NCBI GenBank assembly: GCA_046233135.1 | Contig: JBJXHN010000008.1 | Location: forward strand, 118,144 to 182,143 | DNA length: 64,000 bases | From: JBJXHN01 sp046233135 | GTDB lineage: Bacteria; Pseudomonadota; Alphaproteobacteria; Rhodospirillales; Rhodospirillaceae | Direction: 5' to 3' | Shown: positions 51,662 to 63,604 of the stretch, piece after piece | How positions within the stretch are numbered: position 1 is the stretch's first letter | Layout: each line of letters starts with the position of its first letter | Position numbers and translations under genes: made by a program | The notes under the pieces: generated by a model | Databases searched by the model: none | What the model saw: only the letters and a program-made list of their open reading frames with translations | What the model was told of the DNA's origin: nothing

Positions 51662-52912
51662 TTGGCCGCCGCCTTGCAGCCCGTTCGAGGAACCCACGAT
51701 CTTCTGCCCGATGACGCCCGCGCCCACCGCGCGGTGGAGGAGACCGCCCGCGCCGTCGCCGAACGCTTCGGGTTCGGCGAGATCGCCACACCGATTTTCG
51801 AGTTCACAGAGGTGTTCAAACGCACCCTGGGGGATACCTCGGACATCGTCACCAAGGAAATGTACACCTTCGAAGACCGCAGCGGCGACAGCCTGACCCT
51901 GCGTCCCGAAGGTACGGCGGCCGTGGTGCGCGCCTTCATTTCCAACGGCCTGGCCCAAAGCGTGCCGGTCAAGCTGTTCTATCGCGGCCCCATGTTCCGC
52001 CACGAACGGCCGCAGAAGGGCCGGCAGCGTCAGTTCCACCAGGTGGGGGTTGAATTGCTGGGGGCGGAGAATCCGCTGGGCGATGTGGACGTGCTGGCCA
52101 TGGGCTGGCAACTGCTCGGTGCCCTTGGGCTCTCGGACAAGGTGGTTCTGCATTTGAACAGCCTGGGGGACCCGGAAAGCCGGGAGGCCTATCGGGCCGC
52201 CCTGGTGTCCTATCTGTCCGGGCACCTGGACAAGCTGTCCGAAGATAGCCGCAGCCGTCTGGAGCGCAATCCGCTGCGGATTCTCGATTCCAAGGACGAG
52301 GGCGACAAGGCGGTGGTCGCCAATGCCCCGCGCCTGATCGAGCATCTGAACGACTCCAGCCGCGCCTTCCTCGATACGGTCTGCGAGGGGTTGAGCGCGC
52401 TGGGCATTCCTTTCGAAATCGATCACGCCCTGGTGCGCGGCCTGGATTACTACTGCCACACGGCCTTCGAGTTCGTGACCACCGACCTGGGCTCGCAGGG
52501 CACGGTTCTGGCGGGAGGGCGCTATGACGGGCTGGTCAAGCAGATGGGCGGGCCGCCGACTCCGGGCATCGGCTGGGCGGCCGGTGTGGAACGCCTGGCC
52601 ATGCTGATGGGCGAGGGGCGGGTGATCGGACCGCGTCCGCTGGCGATGGTGCCCACCGGTGGCATCACCGAATTGGAGGCCCTGAAGCTGTCCCACCGCT
52701 TGCGGCAGGGGGGCTTCTTCGTCGACATGGGCTATTCGGGCAACATGGGCAAGCGCATGAAGCGGGCCAACAAGATCAACGCCCGCGCTGCGGTCATCGT
52801 CGGTGAAGACGAACTGGCCCAGGGGACGGTGGCGGTGCGGGACCTTGACAGCGGCGAACAGGAAACCGTGGCTCTGGCCAGCCTGGAAGAGACCCTGGCG
52901 AAGTTCCTGTAA
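51662..52912 (+). CDS. hisS: histidyl-tRNA synthetase
   Basis: Class II aminoacyl-tRNA synthetase, 416 aa, starting at TTG (51662) with GGAGAA about 10 bases upstream. Motif 1 region near LQPVRGTHDLLPDD, TLRPEGTAAVVRAF, motif 2 FYRGPMFRHERPQKGRQRQFHQ, the HisA motif LVRGLDYYCHTAFE and motif 3 GIGWAAGVERLAM. The anticodon-binding domain is at the C-terminus. 21 bases upstream of hemA. Confidence 0.98.
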   Translation: MAAALQPVRGTHDLLPDDARAHRAVEETARAVAERFGFGEIATPIFEFTEVFKRTLGDTSDIVTKEMYTFEDRSGDSLTLRPEGTAAVVRAFISNGLAQSVPVKLFYRGPMFRHERPQKGRQRQFHQVGVELLGAENPLGDVDVLAMGWQLLGALGLSDKVVLHLNSLGDPESREAYRAALVSYLSGHLDKLSEDSRSRLERNPLRILDSKDEGDKAVVANAPRLIEHLNDSSRAFLDTVCEGLSALGIPFEIDHALVRGLDYYCHTAFEFVTTDLGSQGTVLAGGRYDGLVKQMGGPPTPGIGWAAGVERLAMLMGEGRVIGPRPLAMVPTGGITELEALKLSHRLRQGGFFVDMGYSGNMGKRMKRANKINARAAVIVGEDELAQGTVAVRDLDSGEQETVALASLEETLAKFL

Positions 52913-52933
52913 CGGAGAAAAGGGGGACAGGCG

Positions 52934-54196
52934 GTGGATCCGGCGCTTAGCGTTTCCGGCTACCGTGTCGTCGGGGTCAATCACCGCACGGCGCCGATGG
53001 CCCTGCGTGACCGCCTGTCCTTCGATGACCCCATCCAGGCGGAAATCCTGGCCGCCTTGCGCGACGGCGGCCTGGATCAGGCCCTGCTGCTGTGCACCTG
53101 CGACCGGGTGGAGATCGCCACCCATACCGGTGATGGTGACGCCGCGCACGGGATGATCACGGCCGTCCTGTCCAAGGCCGCCGGGCTGGAGCCCGGCGCC
53201 CTGGCCGGCGGACTGCTGGAGCTGGAAGGGGAGGCGGCGATCCGGCACCTCTTTGCCGTGGCGGCTTCGCTGGACAGCCAGGTGGTCGGCGAACCCAACG
53301 TGCTGGGCCAGGTGAAGGCTGCCCACCGCATGGCCCGGGATGCCGGCCTGGCGGGCAGTGCCCTGGAAGCCTGGCTGCAGGCGGCCTATGCCTGCGCCAA
53401 GGCGGTGCGGGCCGATACCGCCATCGCCGAAGGGCCGGTCAGCATGGCTGCCGCCGCTGCCCAGGTGGCCCGCGACCTGCACGGTCCCCTGAAGGCCACA
53501 ACCCTGCTGATGCTGGGCACCCAGGAAATGGGCGAGCTGGTGGCAGAACATCTGCTGGCCAGTGGCGTGGGGCGGGCCGTGGTGACTGCGCGGCGCCGGC
53601 TGCGGGCCGACGCGGTGGCTGCACGGCTGGGGGCCACGGTGGGGGACCACGACCAGATCACTGCTCTGCTGACCGACGCCGATATCATCGTCTGCGCGGC
53701 CGGCGGCGGGGTGATGGCGCTGGGGGAAGAGGCCATGGCGGCCGCGCTGAAACGGCGGCGGCGGCGGCCGGTGCTGGTGGTGGATGCCGCCGTGCCGGGC
53801 AATGTGGCGCCGGGGGTGCAGCGGCTGGACGGCGCGTTCGTCTATGACCTCGCCGACCTGGAGGCGGTGGCGGAGCAGGGGCGGGCAGGGCGCGGCCAGG
53901 CCCTGGGGGCGGCCCGGGCGATGGTGGACGAGGCCGTGACCCAGTTCGTGCGCGGTCGGGCTGAACGGGCGGCGGTTCCGGCGATCACCGCCCTGCGAGG
54001 CCATGTGGACGCTGCCCGCAAGGCTGCCCTGGCCGAAGCGGGGGGCGATGCGGAAAAGGCGACCCGGCTGCTGGTCGGGCGGCTGCTGGACGCGCCGACC
54101 CGGGCCTTGCGGGCCATGGCGGTGGAGAATCCGGTGGCGGAACAGCAGGCGGAAGCGCTGCTGCGCCGCCTGTTTCCGCCTGCCGAGGATCCCTAA
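52934..54196 (+). CDS. hemA: glutamyl-tRNA reductase
   Basis: Reduces glutamyl-tRNA to glutamate-1-semialdehyde, the first step of C5-pathway tetrapyrrole synthesis. 420 aa from a GTG (GGGGGA 7 bases upstream). It opens with GVNHRTAPMALRDRLSF; catalytic C56 lies in CTCDRVEI (usually TCNRTE); LDSQVVGEPNVLGQVKAA and the Rossmann part TLLMLGTQEMGELVAEHL follow, and the C-terminal dimerisation helix is present. Most alphaproteobacteria use ALA synthase instead, so this gene is notable. It lies upstream of prfA-prmC, as in E. coli. Confidence 0.95.
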   Translation: MDPALSVSGYRVVGVNHRTAPMALRDRLSFDDPIQAEILAALRDGGLDQALLLCTCDRVEIATHTGDGDAAHGMITAVLSKAAGLEPGALAGGLLELEGEAAIRHLFAVAASLDSQVVGEPNVLGQVKAAHRMARDAGLAGSALEAWLQAAYACAKAVRADTAIAEGPVSMAAAAAQVARDLHGPLKATTLLMLGTQEMGELVAEHLLASGVGRAVVTARRRLRADAVAARLGATVGDHDQITALLTDADIIVCAAGGGVMALGEEAMAAALKRRRRRPVLVVDAAVPGNVAPGVQRLDGAFVYDLADLEAVAEQGRAGRGQALGAARAMVDEAVTQFVRGRAERAAVPAITALRGHVDAARKAALAEAGGDAEKATRLLVGRLLDAPTRALRAMAVENPVAEQQAEALLRRLFPPAEDP

Positions 54197-54310
54197 AGGG
54201 ATAGGACTGGCCTGGGGGGGGAATTGCGCGCATAAAGGCCCGCCCGAAAGACGATTCCGTGACGTCGCCCTGATATCGCGGACGACGATGAGACAAGGAC
54301 CCTGCCGACA

Positions 54311-55369
54311 ATGAGCCTGGACGAGAAACTCTCCCGCGTGAAAGCCCGCCATGACGAGCTGGGCGCCTTGCTGTCGGCCAGCGACGGCAGCGGGAATTTC
54401 GCCAAGCTGTCGAAGGAGCTGTCGGACCTGACCCCGATCGTCGAAGCCATCGATACCCTGGCCGCCGCCCGCGCCGAACTGGCCGAAGCGCGCGAGATGC
54501 TGGACGACCCCGACATGCGCGCCCTGGCCCGCGAGGAGATCGGTCGGCTGGAAGAGGAAATCCCCGCCCTGGAACATGGCGTGCGGGTGCTGCTGCTGCC
54601 CAAGGACGAGGCGGACGAACGCGGCGTCATTCTGGAAGTGCGGGCCGGGACCGGGGGGGACGAAGCGGCCCTGTTCGCCGGAGAGCTGTTGCGCATGTAC
54701 GAACGCTACGCCCAGGGCCGGGGCTGGCGGTTCGAGGTGCTGGACGCCAGCGAAACCGACATCGGCGGCGTCAAGGAAGCCACTGCTTCCGTCTCCGGAC
54801 GGGGGGTCTTTGCCCGGCTGAAGTATGAATCCGGCGTGCACCGGGTGCAGCGGGTGCCGGTCACCGAAGGGGGCGGACGCATCCACACCTCTGCCGCAAC
54901 CGTCGCCGTGCTGCCCGAAGCCGAAGAGGTGGACGTGGAGGTGGATGAAAAGGACTTGCGGGTCGACACCTACCGCTCCCAGGGAGCGGGCGGCCAGCAC
55001 GTCAACACCACCGACAGCGCCGTGCGCATCACCCACCTGCCCAGTGGCGTGGTGGTGCAGTGCCAGGACGAAAAGTCCCAGCACAAGAACCGCGCCAAGG
55101 CGATGCGCATGCTGCGCGCCCGCCTGTACGACAAGGCCCGCCAGGACGCCGACGATGCCCGTGCCGAATCCCGGCGCTCTCAGGTGGGATCCGGGGACCG
55201 GTCGGAGCGCATTCGCACCTACAATTTTCCCCAGGGCCGGGTGACCGATCATCGCATCGGCCTGACCGTCCACCGCTTGCCCGAAGTGATCACCGGGGCT
55301 GCCCTGGACGAGGTTATCGACCCCCTGATCGCCGAGGATCAGGCCGCCCGCCTGGCGGAGATCGCCTGA
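54311..55369 (+). CDS. prfA: peptide chain release factor 1
   Basis: Reads UAG and UAA and releases the finished chain. 352 aa. The stop-codon-reading tripeptide PVT lies in RVPVTEGGGRIHTSAAT (family P-x-T, separating RF1 from RF2), and the catalytic GGQ in RSQGAGGQHVNTTDSA. No programmed frameshift, as expected for RF1. The next gene, prmC, methylates this GGQ glutamine. Confidence 0.98.
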   Translation: MSLDEKLSRVKARHDELGALLSASDGSGNFAKLSKELSDLTPIVEAIDTLAAARAELAEAREMLDDPDMRALAREEIGRLEEEIPALEHGVRVLLLPKDEADERGVILEVRAGTGGDEAALFAGELLRMYERYAQGRGWRFEVLDASETDIGGVKEATASVSGRGVFARLKYESGVHRVQRVPVTEGGGRIHTSAATVAVLPEAEEVDVEVDEKDLRVDTYRSQGAGGQHVNTTDSAVRITHLPSGVVVQCQDEKSQHKNRAKAMRMLRARLYDKARQDADDARAESRRSQVGSGDRSERIRTYNFPQGRVTDHRIGLTVHRLPEVITGAALDEVIDPLIAEDQAARLAEIA

Positions 55370-55371
55370 GC

Positions 55372-56280
55372 GTGGGAGGGGACGCGGCAGAAGGGGACCC
55401 GATCACGGGCGGACAGCGTCTGGATGCGGCCCTGCATGCCGCGACGGTTCTGCTGCGCCGCGCCGGCATCGCGGAAACACCCCGGCTGGATGCGCGGCTG
55501 CTCGCTGCTTCGGTGCTGGACTGTGTGCCCGGTGCCTTGCTGACACGGGGCGACCGGCTGCTGAGCGCCGGCGAAGCGGAGGCGCTGGCGCGTCTGGTGG
55601 CGCGCCGGGCAGCGCGGGAGCCGGTCAGTCGTATTCTCAGCCGGCGGGGCTTCTGGACGTTCGAGCTGGATTTGGGGCCGGAGACACTGGATCCCCGGCC
55701 GGATACGGAAGTGCTGGTCCAGGCCGCGCTGGATGCGGTGGCGGATTTGGAAAGGATCCGGGGACGGCCGCTGGAGCGGTTGGTGGACCTGGGAACGGGA
55801 ACCGGCTGCGTGCTGCTGGCGTTGTTGACGGAGTGCCCGTCCGCTGTCGGGGTCGGTGTGGATATCAGCCCGGGGGCGGCCGCGGTGGCGCTGCGCAATG
55901 CCCGGACCCTGGGACTGGCGGAGCGGGCGCTGATCTGTGTGGGGGACTGGATGGCGGCGGTGGCCGGCCCGGTGGACCTGGTGGTCTCCAACCCCCCCTA
56001 CATCCCCGCCGGCGAGATTCCCGGCCTGGAGCCCGAGGTGAGTCGCTTCGATCCTTGGCGTGCCCTGGACGGCGGCGCGGACGGATTGGACATTTACCGC
56101 CATCTGGCCAGGGAGATTCCGCCCAAATTGACATCCGGCGGGGTGCTGGCAGTGGAAATCGGTGCCGGACAAGGCGATGACGTGAAAAGAATCTTGGCGA
56201 AGGGGGGCCTTTGCCTATATGACCAAAGACAGGATCTTACCGGCGAAGAACGCTGCATCGTTGCCCGCAAGAGTGGCTGA
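55372..56280 (+). CDS. prmC: release factor glutamine methyltransferase
   Basis: Methylates the GGQ glutamine of release factors. 302 aa from the GTG at 55372, two bases after the prfA stop; the longer frame extends into prfA and is rejected. Motif I is LVDLGTGTGCVLLALL (about residue 140), and the catalytic NPPY motif is VSNPPYIPAGEI, with the preceding RPDTEVLV typical of PrmC. Coupled to its substrate gene prfA. Confidence 0.95.
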   Translation: MGGDAAEGDPITGGQRLDAALHAATVLLRRAGIAETPRLDARLLAASVLDCVPGALLTRGDRLLSAGEAEALARLVARRAAREPVSRILSRRGFWTFELDLGPETLDPRPDTEVLVQAALDAVADLERIRGRPLERLVDLGTGTGCVLLALLTECPSAVGVGVDISPGAAAVALRNARTLGLAERALICVGDWMAAVAGPVDLVVSNPPYIPAGEIPGLEPEVSRFDPWRALDGGADGLDIYRHLAREIPPKLTSGGVLAVEIGAGQGDDVKRILAKGGLCLYDQRQDLTGEERCIVARKSG

Positions 56281-56738
56281 GACCCCTCGCTGCTGCGGGT
56301 GGTGTTCCCTTCCCGGTGATCCTGAAAAAAACACTGGAAAAAAGGGGTCGGGGCGCATAGGGTCGCGGGGCGTGCTGGGACAAGATGGTCCCGGGTCCAG
56401 GGGCACGGGAGAGGACGGTCTATATCGCGCCCTCGCAAACCGTTCGGACGGGGACGGAACGCCGGAAGCGGTCGGGGTCTTGGCCTTATGTCGGGAACCC
56501 GGTTTTATTCGGCCAGGCCGAGGGCACGTGGACAAGACATTTCCGGTTGAAGCAGAGACTCGGTCGTTGACGCGTCCGAGCTGACGCAGCGGCAACGGTG
56601 ATGATCATCCCGTTTGCCGGCCCACGCGGGTCGAAGCGCCGGGACAGGACTTGTCCCGGGAAAAGGGATCACGCGGGCGCAATGCCGGAAAGGCTACCCG
56701 AAGTGCTATTCGTCAGCGCATAGAGATTCGATGGGAAG
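56281..56738. other. intergenic region before the DUF4167 gene
   Basis: 458 bases. It contains an 8-bp perfect hairpin CCGGGACA/TGTCCCGG with a 5-base loop at 56639-56659 and a short A-rich patch at 56326-56342. I see no gene, no clear promoter and no intrinsic terminator for prmC. Confidence 0.4.
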
Positions 56739-57374
56739 ATGAAAAATTCCAATTCAAGGGGTCGCACGCGCGGCCGGAACATGAACGGCAAGCGCACGCC
56801 GAACCGCAACCAGGTGTTCGACAGCAACGGCCCCGGGATCCGGGTTCGCGGCAATGCTCAGCAGCTGGTGGAAAAGTACCTGGGCCTGGCGCGCGATGCG
56901 GCGTCCCAGGGGGATCGGGTTCTGGCGGAAAACTGCCACCAGCATGCCGACCACTACCAGCGCGTCCTGAACGCCCTGACGGGCCGTTATAACCGTCCCG
57001 ACGATCAGGCCCAGTCTTCGCAGAACGCGTCCAACGACGTGGATGATGATGACGGGCAGGACGACGACGGCAACTGGGGTCAGGGTCCCCAGCCCTACGT
57101 CCAGGACCGGTCCGATTCCCGCGACAACCGTCACGACGACCGCGCCGACGAGTCCGTGGACGATGCGCCGATGGCTGCCGGATCCTCTTCCGCCGAAGAG
57201 GTGGAGACCGAAACGGTCGAGGAACCGCCACCGCCGCCCAAGCCGGCCCGTCGGCGCCGGGCGCCCCGGACCACCAAGGCCGCAGCGGCCGCCGCTGCGC
57301 AGGCCGCCGAGGATGGTGGGCAGCAGTCCGGCGGAGACGATACGGCCAGTCCGGCGGAAAGCGTTCCGGCCTGA
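56739..57374 (+). CDS. DUF4167 family protein
   Basis: 211-aa alphaproteobacterial DUF4167 protein. The conserved part is residues about 1-85: an Arg/Asn-rich start (RGRTRGRNMNGKRTPNRNQ), then GPGIRVRGNAQQLVEKYLGLARDAASQGDRVLAENCHQHADHYQRVL. The rest is acidic, then Pro/Ala-rich and probably disordered. The basic start suggests nucleic-acid or ribosome binding, but this is unproven. Followed by a clear terminator. Confidence 0.93.
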   Translation: MKNSNSRGRTRGRNMNGKRTPNRNQVFDSNGPGIRVRGNAQQLVEKYLGLARDAASQGDRVLAENCHQHADHYQRVLNALTGRYNRPDDQAQSSQNASNDVDDDDGQDDDGNWGQGPQPYVQDRSDSRDNRHDDRADESVDDAPMAAGSSSAEEVETETVEEPPPPPKPARRRRAPRTTKAAAAAAAQAAEDGGQQSGGDDTASPAESVPA

Positions 57375-57423
57375 GGCGGCACCCGCTGAGGGAAAGGCCG
57401 CCTCGGCCTTCCGCTTCATCGAC

Positions 57424-57469
57424 AACGAAAAGCTCCATGCGATGGGAATCGCGTGGGGCTTTTCGTTTT
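57424..57469 (+). terminator. intrinsic terminator after the DUF4167 gene
   Basis: AACGAAAAGC/GCTTTTCGTT arms with further inner pairing (GCGAT/ATCGC) around GGGA, ending in TTTT. Confidence 0.8.
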
Positions 57470-57545
57470 CGCGGCGGCTTCCTGGAAACCATGCGCGGCA
57501 ACTGAATTCACCTCTGGAAACTGGTTCTAAAAAGGGTGCCTGGAA

Positions 57546-57575
57546 CTTGCAGGATGCCCCTGAACCACCCCATAT
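57546..57575 (+). promoter_or_regulatory. candidate heat-shock (RpoH) promoter of clpB
   Basis: CTTGCA at 57546-57551 and CCCCATAT at 57568-57575 with a 16-base spacer resemble the sigma-32 consensus CTTGAA ... CCCCAT-T. About 90 bases before the clpB start. Confidence 0.6.
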
Positions 57576-57664
57576 CTCTCTTGTGCAGACCATAAACCAT
57601 GAGGGGTCTTGGCGTCGCTGCCTGGCGGGGCGCCCGGGGACTTTGTCACGAGAGGATGGGGATC

Positions 57665-60255
<2,591 letters not shown>

Positions 60256-60259
<4 letters not shown>

Positions 60260-61320
60260 CGGACAGCTTTGATCCGGGGGGGACGGTGATCCCCCCCGCC
60301 CCCTATTCCCGCCAGGTGCCCGTGGTGCACCTTTCTCCGGCCGAAGCCCGCGTGGTGGTGGCCGAGGGGGCGCGGCGCTACGTGGCTGCGCGGCGGGATC
60401 GGGTGGAGCCCTTTGTGGACGCCACCTATTCCCTGCGCGGGTCGCTGGGGCTTCACCGTCATGCCTTTGGCTGGGATGTGGCGCGGGCGCCGGTGAACAT
60501 GGTTCTGGCTCTGCCTCAGGTGGCGATGATGGGAGCGGCGCGCGGGTTGTCGGTGGTCGGCAAACGGGCGCCGGGGGCGGCCCGGCTGGCCGACCGGATG
60601 GACCGCACCAACCTGTTCCTGACCACCGATGTGGGGCGGGAACTGACCTTCCGCCTGTATCGGGATTTCCTGGAACTGCCCATGGACGACGGCAGCGGCC
60701 GGGCCTGTGCCGGCGATGCCCTGGCGCTGGAGATCATGAACGATCCCCGGGTGGCGGTTCTGGCCGGGGCCGTGGCCCGGGCAGTGGCGGAACATCGGGG
60801 GGATCCGGTGTTCCGGGCGCGCCTTGAACAGACCATGGTCACCTATGTGGGCAGCCGGTCGGCGGCGGCGGAGCTGGTGAACGCCTTTGCGGCGGCCGGT
60901 GTGGGCATGGCAGTGGCGCAGAAGCTGACTCCGGGCACCTGGGGCCTGTCCCAGGTGCTGGCGGCGATGGTGGCGCAGAAGCTGGCGGTGATGAGCTTCC
61001 CTCTGGGAACCTCGTTCGGTGCGGCTTGGTACGGCCTGTTCCCGGCGGCCGCCCCGCTGGCCCTGACGGTGGCCACCACCGGGGCGGTGATGGGGGCGGC
61101 GGCGGTGACCGGAGCCTTTGCCGGCGTGGTGGCCGATCCCTTGCAACGGCGGCTGGGGCTGCATCAGCGCCGGCTCCACCGTCTGCTCGATACGCTCGAA
61201 ACCGAGATGGCGTCGCCCGACCTGTCCCGGCCGTTGGTGGTACGGGACCATTACGTGGCGCGGGTGCTGGATCTGGTGGACCTGCTGGGCACGGCCTATC
61301 GGACCGTTTCCGCCGGCTGA
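60256..61320 (+). CDS. clpB-coupled protein, possibly DUF6635 family
   Basis: 354 aa from the ATG at 60256, overlapping the clpB stop by 4 bases, so it should be made with clpB under heat shock. It resembles alphaproteobacterial proteins I associate with DUF6635, but this is from memory. Visible features: AEARVVVAEGARRYVAARRDRVEPFVDATYSLRGS near the start, repeated Gly/Ala-rich hydrophobic segments (about residues 215-300) that could enter a membrane, and a helical C-terminus. Function unknown. Confidence 0.8.
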
Positions 61321-61341
61321 ACCCTTTGCCGTTTTTTCCAT

Positions 61342-61379
61342 AAAAAGAGGGCCGGACATCGGGGATATCCGGCCTTTTT
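61342..61379. terminator. bidirectional terminator between the clpB unit and the M23 gene
   Basis: GGCCGGA/TCCGGCC stem (61350-61356 and 61368-61374) with partial inner pairing, TTTTT after it on the plus strand and AAAAA before it, giving T residues on the minus strand. It serves both convergent transcripts. Confidence 0.85.
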
Positions 61380-61406
61380 CCGCGCGTGGCAGATAGTGAT
61401 GAATTG

Positions 61407-63170
61407 TTAATCGGCGCGTGCGACCTTGGTGGTCGTCGGCGTGTTGTCGAAGGCGTACTGGATCCGCTGACGCTCTTTCTTGAACGCGGCGAGCTCCTTG
61501 CCTTCCAGAGTCTTGCTGGCCGGGAACCGCACCTTGATGGGGTTCACGTTCTTGCCGTCCTGCAACAGTTCGTAATGCAGGTGGGGGCCGGTGGAGCGAC
61601 CGGTGGTGCCCACATAGCCGATCACCTGGCCCTGCTTTACCCGGCTGCCGGCGGTGATCCCCCGCGCAAAGCCGTTGAGGTGAGCATAGGCGGAGTGGAA
61701 GGTGTTGTTGTGCCGGATCCGGATGTAGTTGCCGAAGCTGCTGAACCGGTTCGCCCGTTCTACCACGCCGTCGCCGGCGGCGAAGATCGGGGTGCCAGTG
61801 GGGGCGGCGAAGTCCACGCCCTTGTGCATCTTCGAGTAGCCCAGGACCGGATGATGGCGCATGCCGAAGCCGGATGACAGACGTGCCCCGTTGATGGGCG
61901 TGCGCAGCAATGGCTTGCGGACGCCTTCGCCCTTCGCATTGTAGTAGTCCACATTGCCGTCGGTGTCTTCGAAGCGGTACAGCTGGTAGACGGTGCCCGA
62001 CAGGGTCAGCGAGGCATAGAGGATATCGCCGGTGCGGATCAGGCGGCCGTCTTCGGTGTAATACTGGTCGTAGAACACCTGAAAGCTGTCGTCGCGGCGA
62101 ATGTCCCGCTGGAAGTCGACGTCATAGGAGAAAATGCGAATCATCTCCGCCAGCGCCGACTGGGACGCGCCCACATCCAGACCCGCTTCGAACAGGCTGG
62201 AGGTGATGATCCCGTCATAGCGGGAGGTCTGACGCTGCTCCTTGGCTTCCTGTAGCTCGGCGACGAACGCATCGTCATCGGTATGGGCGAGCCGGATCGT
62301 CTTGCCCACCTGCGGTTCGAAGGTCATGCCCTGGAACAGCAGGGTTTCCTCGCCTTCGGGCAGGAAGGTCAGGGTCAGCGCATAGCCCGGCCGGATGTCC
62401 CGGGGGTCATAGGTGTCCCGCAGGGCTTCGATCGCTTCGTGGGCCTCGCTCCGGGAGACGCCGGAGTCCAGCAGCAACCCCATCAGGGTGTCGCCGGCCG
62501 ACACCGTCACCGTCAACTCCACCGGATGGGTGGGGGAGGGGGCAAAGGGCTGGGCCGTTTCCCGGCTGGCCTTCTTGGCAGCGGGCTCGGGGAAGGCCGA
62601 ACTTTGCAGCAGCGGCGGCGGAGAGAAGAGGCCGGCCAGGGTGACACCGCCCGGCACGTCGTCCGGGGTAACGGTGTCGCTTGCCGGGGCCGGATTGCTC
62701 AGCGTCGCCAAAGCTTCGGTGATCAGGTCCGGCTGGTCATCGGCGCTGTCGGCCGTGGGGGCCGCGCTGGCGTCGGCTGCCATGGCGGCGGCCGGCATCG
62801 GCGGATCGATCTCCGGGGCAGCGATGTCCGGCCGGGCGGATGCCGTGTCGTCGGATCGGGTGAATACGGAAATCTTGCCCTGAGAAGCCTGAAGCGCGCG
62901 GCGGGCCAGATGGTCCTCCTCACGCAGGGCAACCGGCAGCATCCATCCCCGGTCACCGGGCGTCGGATCGATGGTTGAGGGACCCCGGGCCAGGACCAAC
63001 GGCGCCGTTCCGGTGACCGGAGCGGCTTCGGTGGTGCTGGTCTGCAGGGCAGACGGCGTCGCGGCCGCGGGCTCGGTGCCCGGGACCTGGAGAAACAGGA
63101 TGGTGCCAATGACGGCGCCGGTAAGACATCCTGTTAGGGTGAATCGTACCGGCCTTCCGGTCGGCTGCAT
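61407..63170 (-). CDS. M23 family peptidoglycan endopeptidase (MepM-like)
   Basis: Murein DD-endopeptidase-type protein, 587 aa. The ATG at 63170 is chosen because GGGAG precedes it by 9 bases; an ATG at 63215 would add 15 residues. N-terminal signal anchor at about residues 8-30, a Pro/Ala-rich low-complexity region to about 210, a LysM/OapA-like domain (VELTVTVSAGDTLMGLLLDSGVS), a Csd3-like middle domain, and the M23 domain with metal ligands in KMHKGVDFAAP and GPHLHYELL. Likely cleaves cross-links during growth or division. Confidence 0.94.
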   Translation of the reverse strand: MQPTGRPVRFTLTGCLTGAVIGTILFLQVPGTEPAAATPSALQTSTTEAAPVTGTAPLVLARGPSTIDPTPGDRGWMLPVALREEDHLARRALQASQGKISVFTRSDDTASARPDIAAPEIDPPMPAAAMAADASAAPTADSADDQPDLITEALATLSNPAPASDTVTPDDVPGGVTLAGLFSPPPLLQSSAFPEPAAKKASRETAQPFAPSPTHPVELTVTVSAGDTLMGLLLDSGVSRSEAHEAIEALRDTYDPRDIRPGYALTLTFLPEGEETLLFQGMTFEPQVGKTIRLAHTDDDAFVAELQEAKEQRQTSRYDGIITSSLFEAGLDVGASQSALAEMIRIFSYDVDFQRDIRRDDSFQVFYDQYYTEDGRLIRTGDILYASLTLSGTVYQLYRFEDTDGNVDYYNAKGEGVRKPLLRTPINGARLSSGFGMRHHPVLGYSKMHKGVDFAAPTGTPIFAAGDGVVERANRFSSFGNYIRIRHNNTFHSAYAHLNGFARGITAGSRVKQGQVIGYVGTTGRSTGPHLHYELLQDGKNVNPIKVRFPASKTLEGKELAAFKKERQRIQYAFDNTPTTTKVARAD

Positions 63171-63250
63171 GATGGGAGCTCCCTGACGTCTAACGGTCGG
63201 TTTTCCTCGGGTCATGCCTGTGCCGGCTCCGGTGCGCTTATGAATTCTTG

Positions 63251-63278
63251 CTTATCGATGCGACCAGATGCGCTTCAA
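63251..63278 (-). promoter_or_regulatory. possible sigma-70 promoter of the M23 gene
   Basis: TTGAAG (63278-63273), a 16-base spacer and GATAAG (63256-63251) on the minus strand, about 80 bases before the ATG. Moderate match. Confidence 0.35.
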
Positions 63279-63337
63279 ACAGGCGCCAGGGGAGAATGAC
63301 CCACGATGCGGGGGCTGTCAAACGTTAAAATGCAATG

Positions 63338-63453
63338 GATTCAGTGGGATTCAGGAGACAGTTCGAGTCAGGAATCGGCTTTGTGCCGGAAATTCCTGAA
63401 TCTTTTGAACAGCCAAGCGATGTTGTCCACAGGTTGCCCCTAGGGTATGAATC
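63338..63453. promoter_or_regulatory. cluster of six GANTC sites with a DnaA-box-like sequence
   Basis: GANTC at 63338, 63348, 63365, 63372, 63398 and 63449. GANTC is the CcrM methylation site of alphaproteobacteria and about 0.5 would be expected in this length at random. TTGTCCACA (63423-63431) is one mismatch from the DnaA box. It lies 170-280 bases upstream of the M23 gene. Confidence 0.55.
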
Positions 63454-63575
63454 GCGAGGGCGCGTCTATCCGCGCTTTCTTCAGTGCGCGATTTGTTTAG
63501 CGATCTTCTGGTAGGCGCGCAACGGCCGCGCGGACAATGTTCCGAAATTTTTTGACGCATTGTCGCTTTTTTCCG

Positions 63576-63604
63576 TTGACCCATGGGGCTCGGCCCCGTA
63601 GAAA
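63576..63604 (+). promoter_or_regulatory. upstream rRNA operon promoter (P1)
   Basis: TTGACC at 63576-63581, a 17-base spacer and TAGAAA at 63599-63604, preceded by a T-rich stretch. Tandem with P2 about 250 bases downstream. Confidence 0.6.

Noticed and set aside
51386..55273. A 1295-codon open frame on the minus strand opposite hisS, hemA and prfA
   Set aside because: It is antisense to three unmistakable housekeeping genes; its Gly/His/Gln-rich composition is what G+C-rich codon bias produces on the opposite strand.
63423..63431. DnaA-box-like TTGTCCACA as a sign of a replication origin
   Set aside because: A single imperfect box, no AT-rich unwinding element and no dnaA, dnaN or hemE-type origin neighbours.
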